64,000 bases of DNA from contig NC_134653.1 of the NCBI RefSeq assembly GCF_030463565.1, forward strand, positions 31,929,150 through 31,993,149, in the 5' to 3' direction. The position numbers and the translations under genes are program-made. Of this stretch, positions 1 through 14,000 are shown one piece after another; within the stretch, counting starts at the first letter, position 1, and each line of letters starts with the position of its first letter. The stretch comes from Pelecanus crispus. Its lineage: Eukaryota > Chordata > Aves > Pelecaniformes > Pelecanidae. Under the pieces are notes generated by a model, which was not told the DNA's origin, searched no databases, and worked only from the letters and a program-made list of their open reading frames with translations.

Positions 1-2493
1 CTTCACTCCAAGCATTGTTTGAAATAATTTGTCTGTTGGAGGAAGTATAGAGTTCTGCCACCTGAGGGCACTAGATTATTTTAAAAGCCTTATTGTAAAG
101 AAATTCTGTTTGGATTTAATTACAAGCACACTTGGAGTGTTAAGTAGTTTTAAGTGGCTTTGTTTATAGAAAATCCGGTTCTGCTTTTGTTTGTCATTGA
201 TGGCTTTATCCAGTTTATTCCTGTTGCCTCACTATGCATTTATTTTCTAATTGGTACAATACAAATGCTATATATAGTATGTAAAACTAGAGTTAATTGC
301 TTATCATTTGAGATGCTTTGTTTGAGAAACTGCCTCTTATGTACTACAAACTAATGATGTGTAACATTGTACACAAACAGATTTAACTGCAAAACATCTG
401 CGATGAAGTAATTTGCCCTGTGGAATCTCATAGTATCAAAGCTTTTGGTGTGCCACCGTGAATAAAAATCCTAGTTATTGCTACCCTGCAGTAGCTGCAT
501 GTCCCCCAACTTTCAGACATGTAATGCATTAAATCACAAATCTCCATTTCCACCTGTACTCTGAGAAGAATTTCTTGACTCATGGAGTGAGAGCTGGAAT
601 CTAGACTCAGAGCTAAGAGCAGCTTTGGCTGCTTATTATTATTATTATTATTGTTAGTTCCATAAGTCATTTTGTGACAGTTCTTAACCACTGCTCTGTG
701 GTGAAGACAGGACACAAAGGAAATCAGCACACAGAATTAATACTAAGTTTCTGTATGACTGACAGTTTTTACTGCTTGCTTTTAAAAACCTGCATGCTTG
801 TATAGACCGCAGCCTCAAAAGAGAAAGGCAGGATTTCATTCCATGAGCAATTTCTACCTGCCTCAGTGCTTGTGGGAAATGCCAAAGCACAATAATTCTT
901 TCCAGACTAGTTGCTCTAGTGCTAAAACAGCAAGGGGTAGCAGCCTCTATCATGGAAAGACAAAATAAATTAGACTGTAAATTGTTAAGCAGAAGTTATT
1001 TATAGAAGATACTTCCTTGAAAATCTGCAGCACTGAAAGGTGTTCTCATGATTCTGATCGCTTTGTGGGTTTTTTTTAAATTTATTTTTCTTAAGGTTAA
1101 TCTTAGTCATAGGCTATTGCTGAGTGTGGTCTCTAATCGTCAGTGGTATGAGACATTGTGGATAAGTGGAAGCTTGTCTAGTTGTTTTTTAATTGATCTT
1201 TGTTGTCATAATTATTTTATGTGTTGCCTTGTTTTAATTAGAGTAAGGAATTTGCTTGATGATAGGCATTTCTTGATTGGCAGTAATGTAGGTAGAGAGA
1301 ACACCTTTGGGAGGTCAGTTGATGAAGATAGTGCCCTTGCCTTTGCGACGGAGAGCAGAGGGGAAATTTTGCCCGCAGGAGCTGTGACTGTAGGGAGGGA
1401 CATGCTGCTGCCTCTAGAGAAGCCTTTTGGAGGTGGGAGGATGTTACAGTGACATTGGTGGCCTTTGTGACAGAGCCTTCCGTGTAAAACTAGGATAAAG
1501 AACAGCAGAAATACCAGCTGGACGTTGTTGTATTCATTTAGTACTGCATACTGTCAAGTGCACTTGCAGCTATCAGTTTCAAGTTGCTTGGCCCTAAACA
1601 CAGGGGAGCATTTCACACAAATTGACGCCAGTATTTTGTGTGCTTTTTTTATAATGCCCTGAATCTACGCTTTAATGCCGAAAGCAAAAAAAGGAGAATT
1701 GGTTAGTGCTGCAGTTCAGCAAACAGTCATGGTTAAAAATAGGTATGTTCCTGCATCAGCAAGTAGATTCTTACCACGATAATTTGAGTCGGTGTTCAGT
1801 GATGTGAGCTAGCCTGTTTAATCCAGTCTAGGTGGATCAGATTGGAAATCGGTCAAGGTGAGACCAGATAGAAGAAATGGTTGGAAAATCTTGGTCATAT
1901 TAGAAGCTGAACTCAAAAAGTAAATCCGACTTCCTTTTGTTTAAATGTGCCCGATAATAGACCACAGAGTCCTTGTATTTTGAAGTGCTTGAATAAGTTT
2001 CTGACTTATGGGTTGTTCTACCTCCCACAGTCATAAGAGTATTTTTTATTCCAGTCAGCGTTTAACTCTGTGTAATATTGGCACATAGGAGTACCGAGAT
2101 TCCTTTTCATGAAAACAAAACACAGTCATAAAAATTACTGTTTAATGAAATGAAGCGTATCTTTTTTTATTTTTGAGAGATATTGTCAAATCTTATAAAA
2201 ACTTGTGTTAGTCACCTGTGTTGCAGGCATGCAAAATTATTTTTTTTAAAAATTTGTTGAAAATAAACTCACTTTAAGGAAACCACACATATTAGTAGCC
2301 ACATAGGCTAATGAAACCTGCAGATCCATTTTTTTCTTCAGCTTTTGTTTTGTCTCATTTTCAGTTTTGTATCTGTTAAAATAATGGAATAGATTAGATA
2401 CTTTCCTGTTTTGTCTCCTGTGATCTTGCACATTCTTGTATGTTTGGATGACAGACCTTGTAGGGAGTATTTAAGTAAGTGGAACTGTAAGCT

Positions 2494-2526
<33 letters not shown>

Positions 2527-2969
2527 GTTTTTTCCCCCTTTTAAAAAAAACAAACAAAAAAACCCCCCAAAACCCCAACAATTCTCATGTTTTACCTCTG
2601 GCTACAAAGTTCACTTCAGAGAAAGTCTAAGCTATAAACCTCGCCAACACTCTTGTCAAACCCTACCCTGTATTTCTAAACCCAAGCACTTGCTAACCAT
2701 CGGAAGCATGCAGAACTAGCAGCCTGAACTTACCTTCCATTTCTCTGAGTGTCTGATACATGTAAAAGAAAAGGAGTTTTGTGCTGCTCCTGCTTTTCAG
2801 GGTTAAACCTATCCCTGTGCATCTGAGGTATAGATTGTCACCTTTATTATAGATCCCATTAGACACGTGACCTAGATGTATTTTTCCAAGCTGTGAAGCT
2901 GAATCTCTCCCACAGTTTTTTCTTGCCTCTCTCGTTCCTATGGTAACAATGCACTCTCTGTCCTCGCAG
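1..2969. other. CLIP1 intron (3' part)
   Basis: This stretch lies upstream of the first CLIP1 exon seen in the window and ends in a splice acceptor (tcctcgcag) at 2969. I found no open frame with good splice sites and no conserved-looking peptide. It holds a short TTA microsatellite near 632-655 and a polypyrimidine/polypurine run at about 2493-2580. I call it intron because CLIP1 is much longer than the part encoded here. Confidence 0.75.
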
Positions 2970-5900
2970 CGAAGCGCTGAAGCTGGCAGCAGCTCAGAAG
3001 TCCCAGCAGCTTGCAGCTTTGCAAGAGGAGAACGTGAAACTTGCCGAGGAGCTGGGCAGGAGCAGGGACGAAGTCACAAGTCATCAGAAGGTAGAGTGGC
3101 TGGAACGTTTCCTGATCTATGGTGAAAGTGCTGCGCGTGCTGTTTCCGCTGATGCCTGGGTGACGTTGCACTGCATGTTTGTGCTTGGAAGATGAGTTGT
3201 TCTGAGGATGTTTTAAAATAAATTTGGAAGCCACCTGCATTGGGAGGTTAGAACTGCAGGCTAACAGGAGGTTACGTAACCCGTTGAAGGATACTTAGGA
3301 GGCTTGGGAATAAGCAGAAATTAAATATGCTTTAGCCAAATGTATTAACAGACACTTGCTATTTCTGTCAGGAGTAATTTTGTTATACAACTGTGGAAAT
3401 CTCCATCTACCCAGCACTAAGGAAATCTAGCTTTTTAATTCTCCTCCTTATTCCTGCTCTCCCTTTCCCACAAAAAAAAAAAAAAAAAAAAAAGAGTATT
3501 TAGGATGTATTTCGGAATACTGTTTAAAACTACTTAGTTGGACTCCGTCTGTAAAAAGCGCTGTGCACGTGTATGCTTGCTTAAACTTCATACTGTGCAT
3601 GTACATGAACAGTGCTGCAGCCAGGTAGTGGGTATTGGAGGGCTAGAATTCCATGTAAGGTGCTTTTCTGGTGGTAGTTTATAGGGGAGAAAACGACTCT
3701 CTTAAATTTTTTTTTTTTTCCTATTACATTTGAACATGTTGTTGGAATCTTAAAGTATGGCTTAGTTACACAGCTTATAACACTGGTACTCGCCAAAAGA
3801 GAAATTAGATTTACAGCCATTAAATACGGTGGGTTTAGTTCTTGTGGAGCAGTTCCAGTGACAGCCACACCATGAAGACATCTTTGAAAGATCCTGTCCA
3901 AAAGCAAGAACGCAGAAGACATGGGTTTATGTATTGCCTTTCTGAGCTAGCGCTTGTGCAGGAGAGGGGTATGCCTGTTCCCAGCGGCAGTGGAACAGAT
4001 CTCTTCCATCCTGCAGCAAAGCCTAATGTTTTTAAAGCCAAGAGGCTCACTTTTCCCAAAGGGTCCTGTTTGGAAATACTGAGGATGGGTGACTACTGAT
4101 CTGGCCAGTTTCTAAATCCTTTGGCTGCTGACAGGACTAATGCACGAGCTTCTTCATCCTAAAGAGCCCGTGGAGATGACAAGAGTCCCAGACGTGTGGG
4201 CTCAGCCACTGACTCACGCTGCATCTGAGTAGTGGTGTGGTGAGAGAACGCTGTCATCCTGAGCAGCCAGTGGGAGCTCTGCTCCCCACTCCCACATGCT
4301 TTCTTAAATTATTTCAGAGTCTTTGAGGCAACCTGTTATTTTCAGAAAGAGTTGTAACTTGAAAAGTATTCAGCAACATCGGTCAAATCTTTCTGCTTAT
4401 CTTATGTAGCCAGAGTTGATATACAGACAGCCCCCAAGGGAAGGGACCCTTCAGCCCGCAGGCTGTAGGCTGGCAGTGGTCACTGCCGTCTCAGTCTGTG
4501 GCCTCCGTTGGTTCCAGACGACCTTGCGAAGGAGTCCTGCTGTCCGCATCCTGCCTACTGTGGGTCTGTCCGCAGGGATCCTTCTCTCATTGCCAGGATA
4601 GACAGCCGTAATCTGTGAAGCACAGGAATTAGTCGATCATCTTGCAAACTGGAATATTCTCGGTTCGCTTGCACCGTAGCCTTTTCTGCCCGTGAGTAGA
4701 TGGCTCCAAGATCAAAGATCTGGAAGATCTGCTAGAGCTCTGGGAGGTCTGTTGTGGCAAGAGGAACAAAGGCAAGCTGGTGTCATTTAAAATGCAGGTT
4801 TCCTTCCGAGTGTCGCGTAACTAATGAGCGCAGCTCTTCTCGGTTTGGTATTGTTCAGGTCTCTTTGGTGAAATGTGCGGTCTGCCTGCTCAGAACTGTT
4901 GTATTTCCTGGTTACTTGGGAGTGGAGGCAGATGTTCACCTACCAAGCATTCCCTGTCTCATCTGGAACGTGTAAAGCACTAACCCTCCTTTTCATTCTG
5001 ATAGAAACCTGCTGTTATCCTGAGGAACAGGGCTTTTTTCGTGTTTCCTGCAGAACCTGAACTTACAGTCCCCTCATTCTACCTCTGACTGCTGAGCTCT
5101 CTTAATGAAATGGCAACAAAACCAGCTGGCCTTGAGGATCCTGGCACAGACAGCCCTCCCTTGGGCTAGCACAGTCATCTCGCTGATCCCCACCACCGCT
5201 GCTTCTTTGCTGTCGCTCGGGTGAACATACGCCATATTTAGGCACCAAGTTGCAGCATGTTTTTTGGGCTTCTTTGGGTTCAGGCTGTCTGTGGGGAGTG
5301 AAAAAAAATGTTACCGTGAAGAATTGCTTGATTAGATTTTAGAGAACCAGTGTCTGTGGTGGCAATGAAGAGGTTTAACATAGAGCTGCATTTTATGCAA
5401 TGGATGCTGAAAAATTGGACAGCAGGGAGGAAAGAACAGAATGTAGCAGTGCTTCGGTCTGTGTGAGTTTCTGAGCATGTGCCTATTAAAATGCAGTAAG
5501 AAAGGTAGCAAGCATATGTATTTTGAGCAGTCGCTATGGTAACTATATAAATTCTAACAAGCGTGTTAGTCAGTTGGGTTAGTGACTCTGTGGCTGCATG
5601 TGACACACTTTGCAAAATTAATGAATACTCTTTCATGAATGATTTATCCTGACATCTAAAGGTTAAAGTGTCTTATGCTAAAGATGCTGAGGGGTGCTTT
5701 TCTGTATTGATCTGTAAATAATTAGTTGTTTGTAATTAGTTAAAGATTCTCATTCAGACAGATACTGAGCTCGGGGAGCTTTTCTGGCTTCAAATTATTT
5801 GTTGGGGCATTTTGGGAGCCTCAGAGCTGCCTGGGCATTTTAACTTCGTTGGAAAAAGTATAGAAATATCTACTAGTTCAGCTGGTCCATCTTTTATTAA

Positions 5901-7971
5901 AGGTATGTGAGAAGTCTGCTCTGAGGCTAATGAGAGAGCTAGTGGATTGCTGGAGAAATGTTGGTGAGAGAAAGGGTGTCCTTTCTCCCCTTCTGCTACG
6001 AAGCTGCTCAAGGCTTGATCCCTGACTCGATGCAGCTGCAACAGGGGTTTAGAAGCTGCACAACTTCCCTAACATCTTGTCCTTTTCTCTCTTTTAAATC
6101 CACTTCTGTCTTGGTCTGTACAAAAATCACTCATCTCTCCACAGCCAACCAGGGAACTAAAAGGGAGGAGAGATGCAGGGTTTATGCTCATGATCTCAGA
6201 GCATTTCACAAATGTTGAAAGATTTTCGGAGTTAAACAGGCACCATAATCTTTTCCTAAAAGAAACCGATAAAAAGGTGGAGTGTGTTTTTGGGGGGGCA
6301 GGCTGAGAGCATCATGGAGCTCTGGGGATGTGGCCTCTGGGGAGCAAAGGGTGAATAATGTCGGTACAAAGTTTTTCCAATTGCAAGTGGCAGTCAAGAA
6401 CATAAACACCAGAAAGTTAAGCTGGCCTAGGGTGAAACAAAGCGATTTGTTGTGGAACGTGGCCAGGTTAATGCTGCACAGTGTGACTGTAGAGAAATGC
6501 TAGCGCTGGTAGAGGAAAAGTGTGATGCACAAGAGATGGCAACGTGAGTCTGAGGGAGGAGAGGGGCTACGTAAAATAGATGTCGGGGGGGTTCTGGAGA
6601 GGTGCAGCTCACTGGCATTTACAAGTGAAACATTTCTCAGAATTTTCATATTCTTTTTTTCCTTCTCTTTTTTTTGTCATCAGTCTGTACAGATGTAAGG
6701 AGTTATATAGGCTGCCTCTGTGTAGGAAGCAGACAAAAACCAGGAAACGAGGGGTATGCTTTGTGCTGCTAGTGAAATTATTGGTTTTGACTTGCCTGCA
6801 GGAAAAATTTGGTCATACCCACGTAGTACTATGGCTGCTCACAGTCTTACTGTGGTCACTTTCCTTGAGAGAGACATTTTGATTTTCTTTAAGACTTCTT
6901 AATGTAAGTCTCTCTACACCCTTCTAGTATCTATTTTTCGTATTGATAAAGTTGTCTGATTAAGCCCCAGCAAAATGGTAGCAATTAATCTTAAACCTGG
7001 AAGGCTTAACAGCACTGCAGTACATGAAAGGAGAAGGTTAAGTTGTCAGAAAACACAGAGGAGACAATTTATCTAGGTGAGCGGCATTCAGGCTAGTCTT
7101 GGAGGCCGGCAGACAACCTTCCTTTTCGTTGGAACTTGCTTAACGCTTTCTGTGCCTGGCTCTGCCAAACCTGAATGTCTGCAAGGTGCTGAAAGTATTT
7201 AGTCAACTGGAGGCTATTTGCCGTTGTTCCCGGGGCTCTGGGGTTTCCATTATAAATGTATGTACCGCTGACCTTGCGGATGAACCCTGAAAGCTTGTGC
7301 AATCTAAACAGAGTTTGCATTCAAATCAAGGCACTGGTAGTTGCAGTTCTGTAGGACTGTAATTGCTGACTTTGGGCATCGATTAAGAAAGGAGGAGGTA
7401 GTGCAAAATAATTAATTGGCCTGAAAAATACTTAATTTCTTAACCTTATCAGAAGTTCAGTTACCCCAGTGTTTCCGTGGTGGGGCTTTACAGTTTTGTT
7501 GTTGTACAAATTATGGTTGGTGTTTTGGTTTGCTTTTCCTAAACCTGTGTGTGCCAGTCAGTTTAGACCCCAAGAACTTGCAGCAACAATATTTTCAGGT
7601 GAAGGTCTTACTAGTTGTAAGGGCTTAAGGTGGCCCTGCCGAATTACAGGTTCAGCATACAGTAACAGACACCAGACCAACAGCTTTAGGGATCAATAAT
7701 TTATCTCTAAATAACAGTACAGTAACAAATATGGATCAGCAGTACAATTATCCAGGTCAAAACAGCAGCAAATCCAGTAATTCACCAATACGGGGCTAAA
7801 CTTAATCGCCAGGCGCACAAAGGCTTCATGGTTCTATTTGGTGTGCATGGGGCACGGAAATATCCTATAAGGCAATACTGGCCTCACACCTCTCTTGTGG
7901 CCCAGGACGTGAAAGTGCTATATAAAGCAGTGATAGCCCCTCACTAGCTAATATTCTTGGTCACTGCGTAA

Positions 7972-8005
<34 letters not shown>

Positions 8006-11000
8006 GTCCTAGTAGAAAATCAATTACTTTGAGGATTTGCAGGCTCTGTAGCCTCTCCCACATTTGTTTTACGATGATAATGATGCTCTGATATATTACA
8101 CTAAGGAAACAATCCTTAGTGTATTAACTGTAGTCTTTTTGTACTTGTGTTTTAGCTGGAAGAGGAGAGATCAGTACTCAATAACCAGTTATTAGAGATG
8201 AAAAAGAGGTAAGTTGTTTTTTCTGGTGTGTGTTAAACTGTACAGTCCTACAGAAAACTTCAGAAAACATAATACAAAAGCAGTGCTAAGAAAGCGGTTC
8301 TTTTCTGTTGTATCATAGCTAAAAGTCCTGAGGTTGTTAACACAGATTGGCTTACAGATTATATCTTCCCCATTTTCTTTATTAAAAGGGAGAAGGAAAT
8401 GTAATTGTATTAATGTAAGAACATGTTAAGCAGTGGTATTTACCATTTCCTCTTTAGTTATGCACCTTTTGCGTTGTAGTAGTTCTCTTCATTTTCAGTA
8501 ACCAGTTTAGTGTTTGGTTTTAGTCTGCTCTGGAATATTGGATTGTCTGTCAGTCTGATAAATATGCGTGCATAGAGATCTGACCCATCAAGTTCTTAAG
8601 GAATAATGGAAAAATACAGTGATGCTATTTAAAAAAAAAAAAAAAAAAAAAGCAGCAGCTATTCAGCCTTGAATGGATTGTTCTCATAGTTTGGGGATAT
8701 TGAGTTCATCATGGCAGTAGTTATTGCAGTTCATTCAGCACTGTTTTTAAATACCAGGAGATTTGTCCTGGGTGACTGGGGCATCCATTTGTAAACTGTG
8801 CTATTCAATAAATGGTCCCAAGTTACAAAATTTTCTGTCTTTCTGTGATACGTGTATGGAAAGCTAATTGGCTAAGTGCCACAATGTCTTTAGGAAAATG
8901 CGGGCTTTTCAAAAGTGGTTATATAAATCCTTAGAAATTTCTAAGATGCAGCTCTCCATGACACAAAGTGTGTTCCAGGAAAAACAAACAAACCCCTGTT
9001 GAATTTCCTGAATTTATAATGGTCGCAACAAAGAGCAGTGAGTGACACTTCGGTGTTTATGCACATGCGTAGGTACTCAGTACTAGACACTGATCCCTTT
9101 TGTATTCCCTAATAATCTGTTATTTGGGAGGTGGGTCATGCTCTGTTATAGCTCAGACTCTTCTAAAGGACGGCAGGCACATTGGGCATTGCACAAGCTA
9201 AAGCTTTCTCAGAGAGTGTGAGAGTTTGATGAGTTTGTTACACAGAGGGGCGAGCAAGCAGCTGAACCTCCAGCTTTAACCGGCCTTATGAACTGGATCA
9301 CTCAGCCTTTAGCTGCATAGAATAGCATAAGTGTAAGTTGTTTTGGGTTTTTTTTTTGGTTTTTTTTTTTTCAAGAAGAGGTGAAGGAAAAGATAAGGAG
9401 AGAAATCTTTAGCTGGTGTAAAGACCATTTGACATCCACAATAATTAGTATGTTTACATCAGCTGAGGCTCATCTCCAGCATATTTGATGTGTGGAAAAG
9501 GAGGATATTAGTGCTTCTGACACTTAGGATGCTGTTTATAGCCTGTTATTTAACATGTTTTGAAACATGTATTTTAAATAGTTGAGAGTTATTTTAAATA
9601 GTGTAATACCTGAAAGTTACTTGAGGAAATGAAGGGGTGAATAGGGACCCAAGATTCATTCAGTCCTTTCCAGCAGTTCTGTTTTGTATCATACAGTTTA
9701 AAAGACAAATTCTGTGATAAGTTATAAAAAGCAAGGTGTGAGGCTCTGATTTTCCGTCTCCTGTTTTTACTCTGTGTGAGCTGCCTGAAACGACCTAGAT
9801 AATTATGAAATCGGTAAAGTGAGTTTTAACATTACTTCACCTTCAGTCAGTTACACTGAGATGCCCAAGTTTGGCTTAATGACATTTCTCAACAGTGTTG
9901 AATAAACTCCAATAGAAAGGGTAAAATAAGTAGCAGAAATAGTCAACCTCACTGAAGCAGACTGTGGGCCACTAGGGGTTAAAATATGCCAGCATATGAC
10001 ATTATTTGCAACAAAAAACATGAGGCTGAATGAAGCGCTAATTAAATAAAAGAGAGTCTCTCTCTGAATTCCTGAATTCCACTGAGATTGATGATGATAT
10101 GAGCGACATTTTCTTCCTTTTGTCTGAAGAATTTGAGATACTGAAAAAGAGACATCTTTTTGTTTCAATTAGGTCAAATCTCTAGGAGTAGTTTTCCTGC
10201 CTTCCTTCCACCCACAGGAGCTCTCTTCCTCTATTTTAGCAGCTCCCTCTATGAAATAGTCCAGCTAGGAGTAACAGGAGTTAGATATTTATGAATCTAA
10301 GGGGGTTCTGTGTTACTTCAGCTCATTAGGTTCGTTGTGGGTTGCTAACTGTCTTACTGTCTTTGAGCTTGCGCTATTTATCGATACTCATTTCATTCCT
10401 CTCTCTTCCCTTTCCTACCCTTGCTTCCTTTGCTATATCTGTGTGTCTTTAATGGTAAGACTCAAGAAAGTCTATCCACGTTACAATAAATAATTTTTTT
10501 TTTTTTAAGTAAAGTTGTTGTACATATTTTGGCTGCCTTTGTCCCTTGGTGTCTTGCTTTTGTTTTGTAAAATATTCAGCTATATATATATATATTTTTA
10601 AAAGTCTATATTTTTTACCAAAACAAAAAAAGCCCCTTGATGCAAATTTAGTTCTTCCTTACAATATTTTCCATTTCTACTCCATGTTTCTAACATGTGG
10701 TTCTTGTTATTTTGCATTTTTAAAGCTTGCCCAGTAACACTTTAAGGTATTTACTTCATTCTTAGAATTTCTTATTTTTGTAGTAAGGGAAGAATCTGGG
10801 TGATTTTTTTTTTTATGTTAAAACAAAACAAAAACCTCTCTCTCCCATGACTTCCACACACTGCTCAAAACATGGTTTAACCTCCTCAAGAAAGTGAAAT
10901 CTTAAAATGGCGTGTGAAATGTCAAAGTCACTTTTACTGTTGTTTTTCTTTAGTCCCTGCTGGCAAGCAGATTATTTTGGGCTTGAGTTGGCAGGGAAAA

Positions 11001-14000
11001 AGTTTAAGTTCACTGAATCAATTTCCCTTTTTTTTTGCCCTGACAAAATAAATACTTTCCACAGGATTTTTCTTGCAAGTTATCGCTCTGTAGTTATTTC
11101 ACATTCAACATATGCTCCTTACGTTTACTATCTCTCATATGAATCACACTACAAACGATACTGAAGCTGAGAGCACCAGTGGGGTAGACTCTCAGCTGAT
11201 GCTGGAACTGAACTGTGATCTACACTTACGTATAAGTAAGTAGCGACATATACCTACGATGTTTGTAGGTTTTCCAGTTTCAACGTTTTAGAGGGCCTCC
11301 AACTGGAGCTGTAAAGCGTGGTTCCTGGAGAGACTGCCTCATAAAAGAAAAAAACAGTGCTACAGTACAGGGACCTTTTTCCCCCCTCTTGTTTTCTCTC
11401 CTCTTCTTCTCTTGTTGCTCTCCCCTTGTGTTACAGTATTCTAGACTCCTATATTGAATTTGTAAATATGTATTTAAATGCTCGCAAACTGTTTGCCTTT
11501 TTCAACCACCTAAATGTTTGTGGTGGTTGAAACCAAGCCAAATAAACGGCAAGTTAACCATATTTGTACAAAAAGCATATGTTTGATCTCAAGATGAAGA
11601 TCTGACCAAAAAGTGGAAGCGTTGGCTAAATAACAAGCTCTTGAGCATGAGATGAGTCACTGGGGTTTCCATCTGCCCTTCTACAGCTGCATATGTAGCA
11701 AAGGGGAAAGCCCAGGTGAAGTCTCAGGTACAGGAGAGCTTGTGAGCAGCAGCTTCCAGACGTACTTTCCCATTTCCCCTGCCTTGAGTAAACGCTGGAT
11801 TTGCAGCTCAGTGGATTGGAGAGGGCAGCCGTGCTCTGCCCGTGGCACCCCATGCACGGGTGGCACATGTCTTTCCCACACCACCACCCTGCGCTTTGAT
11901 CCAATTCAGCAAAGCATTTAAAAACATGGGTTAGGCTAGAGTGTGTTTGTAATCCTGCTGAAGAACGCAGAGATTGCTGTCCTGCTTTTAGTGCTTTGCT
12001 GAATCAGGGTTGGCGAGGAGATCTATTAAATGCCGTTGCTCTTTTGTTTTTTGTTAACAGGGTGTAACTTGTATTTGAAGGCAAGATCGTGCAGTCTGCA
12101 AATTGTTGTGTTTCTGCTTATATTAATTCTCTCATTGTAAAAAATACTGAAACCAAAATCAACCTTTTGGTTCTTGTTTGGTAGCTGCATCAGCTTCTCT
12201 AAACCCCAGATTCTCCACTTGCTGCTTCCATTGCCAAGTATAATCTCAACAATGAAAGAATTGCATTAACTGTGCTCTCATTGTTGAGTTTCCTCTTTAT
12301 CTTGAGTCGGTGAGATGTACTGTATTTCATGGTCTGGGTATCATGGCTCTCACTAACTGTAGGTACCGTGGATATGAAAATTTTTCCATTTGAACTTAAT
12401 AGCTGTCCCCTACCTACTGAGCATCGTCACGCAAGGACGCCTTCTTCTCTCAATCCCTTGAGCAGTCCTAGGAGAGTGTAGTTTTGTTTAGTTACTTAAC
12501 GAAATTGTTACGTCACTTGGTATCTTTGAAGTATTGGCTACTTTGTGCTTTTTGTGTAGTGGGTATGCATTCAGGTAGCCTAGTTTGTCTTCGATTCTCT
12601 CAGCTAGTAAGAAGAGAAGCAGCTCGCTGCTGTGCCAGTGAGACCATGATCATCTAAACAGAGATGTATGGAATTGCGTAGAAAACTGCCTACACCTGCA
12701 GAAGCTTGGAGAGTTGACAGCTAGCTGCTGGGCACCGCTTGGTGCTCTGAAAGCAAGTTTCTCTTCTGGATAAACACAGATTTTTGGAGTAACAATCTTT
12801 TTTTTATTTTTTTTTTTTAAACAAACAAAAACCTTTCGGCTTGTAAGGAACTTTTGTAGCAATAGTCCTCGCATCAGAGGACAATTACTCATCTGTGGGT
12901 ATTCTGTGACCTATCAGGAAGACTCATTAGCATCAGTGTGAGGATGTCATAGCTATGATGCCTTAAGATCACTGTCAGGACAGGATTGGTAGGCAGAAGT
13001 CGTGTCTCCTATTAGATCAGCTTTCAGGTTGGGAAAACTGGACATACATGCACAGAAGGGGTTTGTGCCTGCTCTGGAGGATTTCTTTTTAACCCTTCTC
13101 CCATGAAGTAAAACAAATCCCACGTGGTTTTGTGCTGAAACCAAAGTTGTCAAAGGCCCAGAAACCCTCAAAGTACGCGTTTCAGGAAATCATGATGTTA
13201 CTGAAATTAGTGAGGACCAGCTGATATTTCCAGCATCATCAATGCTTTGCATGACAACTTGTACAATGAGCTTTGCATGTATGTTTTGTTGCTTGTTAAT
13301 AATTTTCAAGAAGTAACAAAACTCTGAAGTTAGGTTTTGTGGAACATTGTGCAACATGTTTGTTTATCCTGTATCTCCCCAGTCTATTAACTTGCTTCTT
13401 TAAATTCAAATGGATATGATGATATGCAGATTCTGGCATGTACTACCTAGGTAAAGTTTTTGCTTTGTTTCCACAGTTGTAACATCTGAAATGTTTATAC
13501 GTGTATAAAACCTTAGTCAAGTACAGAATTGAAATTTGCTTTTTAAGAACCATTTCTTACAGTAGTCTAATACTTGAAATTAAACTAAACATCTTCAGGT
13601 GACTACAGTAATCTATTCTTTAGATGATTTCTGGTTGTATTTGGTTTTCTTTTAGAGAATCAACATTAAAAAAAGAAATTGATGAAGAGAGAGCATCTTT
13701 ACAAAAATCCATCAGTGTTACTAGTGCCTTGATCACACAAAAAGATGAGGAACTGGAAAAACTCAGAAATGAGGTAAATGAGGAACAGTGGGATGATTCT
13801 TCGTTTTGGATTAAGTTATGGCTAGAAGCATATGGCTTTGTATGCTTGCTACTGAAGACTTGGCTAATTGTTAATTTAGCATAGTTAAACCTTAGTATTA
13901 AATCTTTAGATACCTGTGCCTAGTTAGGTGACTTCTGGTGTGTATTTTTGCTGGCTATTTAGCCCTTACTACTTCATTCTGGAAGGTCTAAGCATTCTTA

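Noticed and set aside
7600-7970. Possible old LTR or other repeat in a CLIP1 intron
   Set aside because: The sequence looks different from its flanks and ends near a GT microsatellite, but I found no terminal motif, target duplication or family match.
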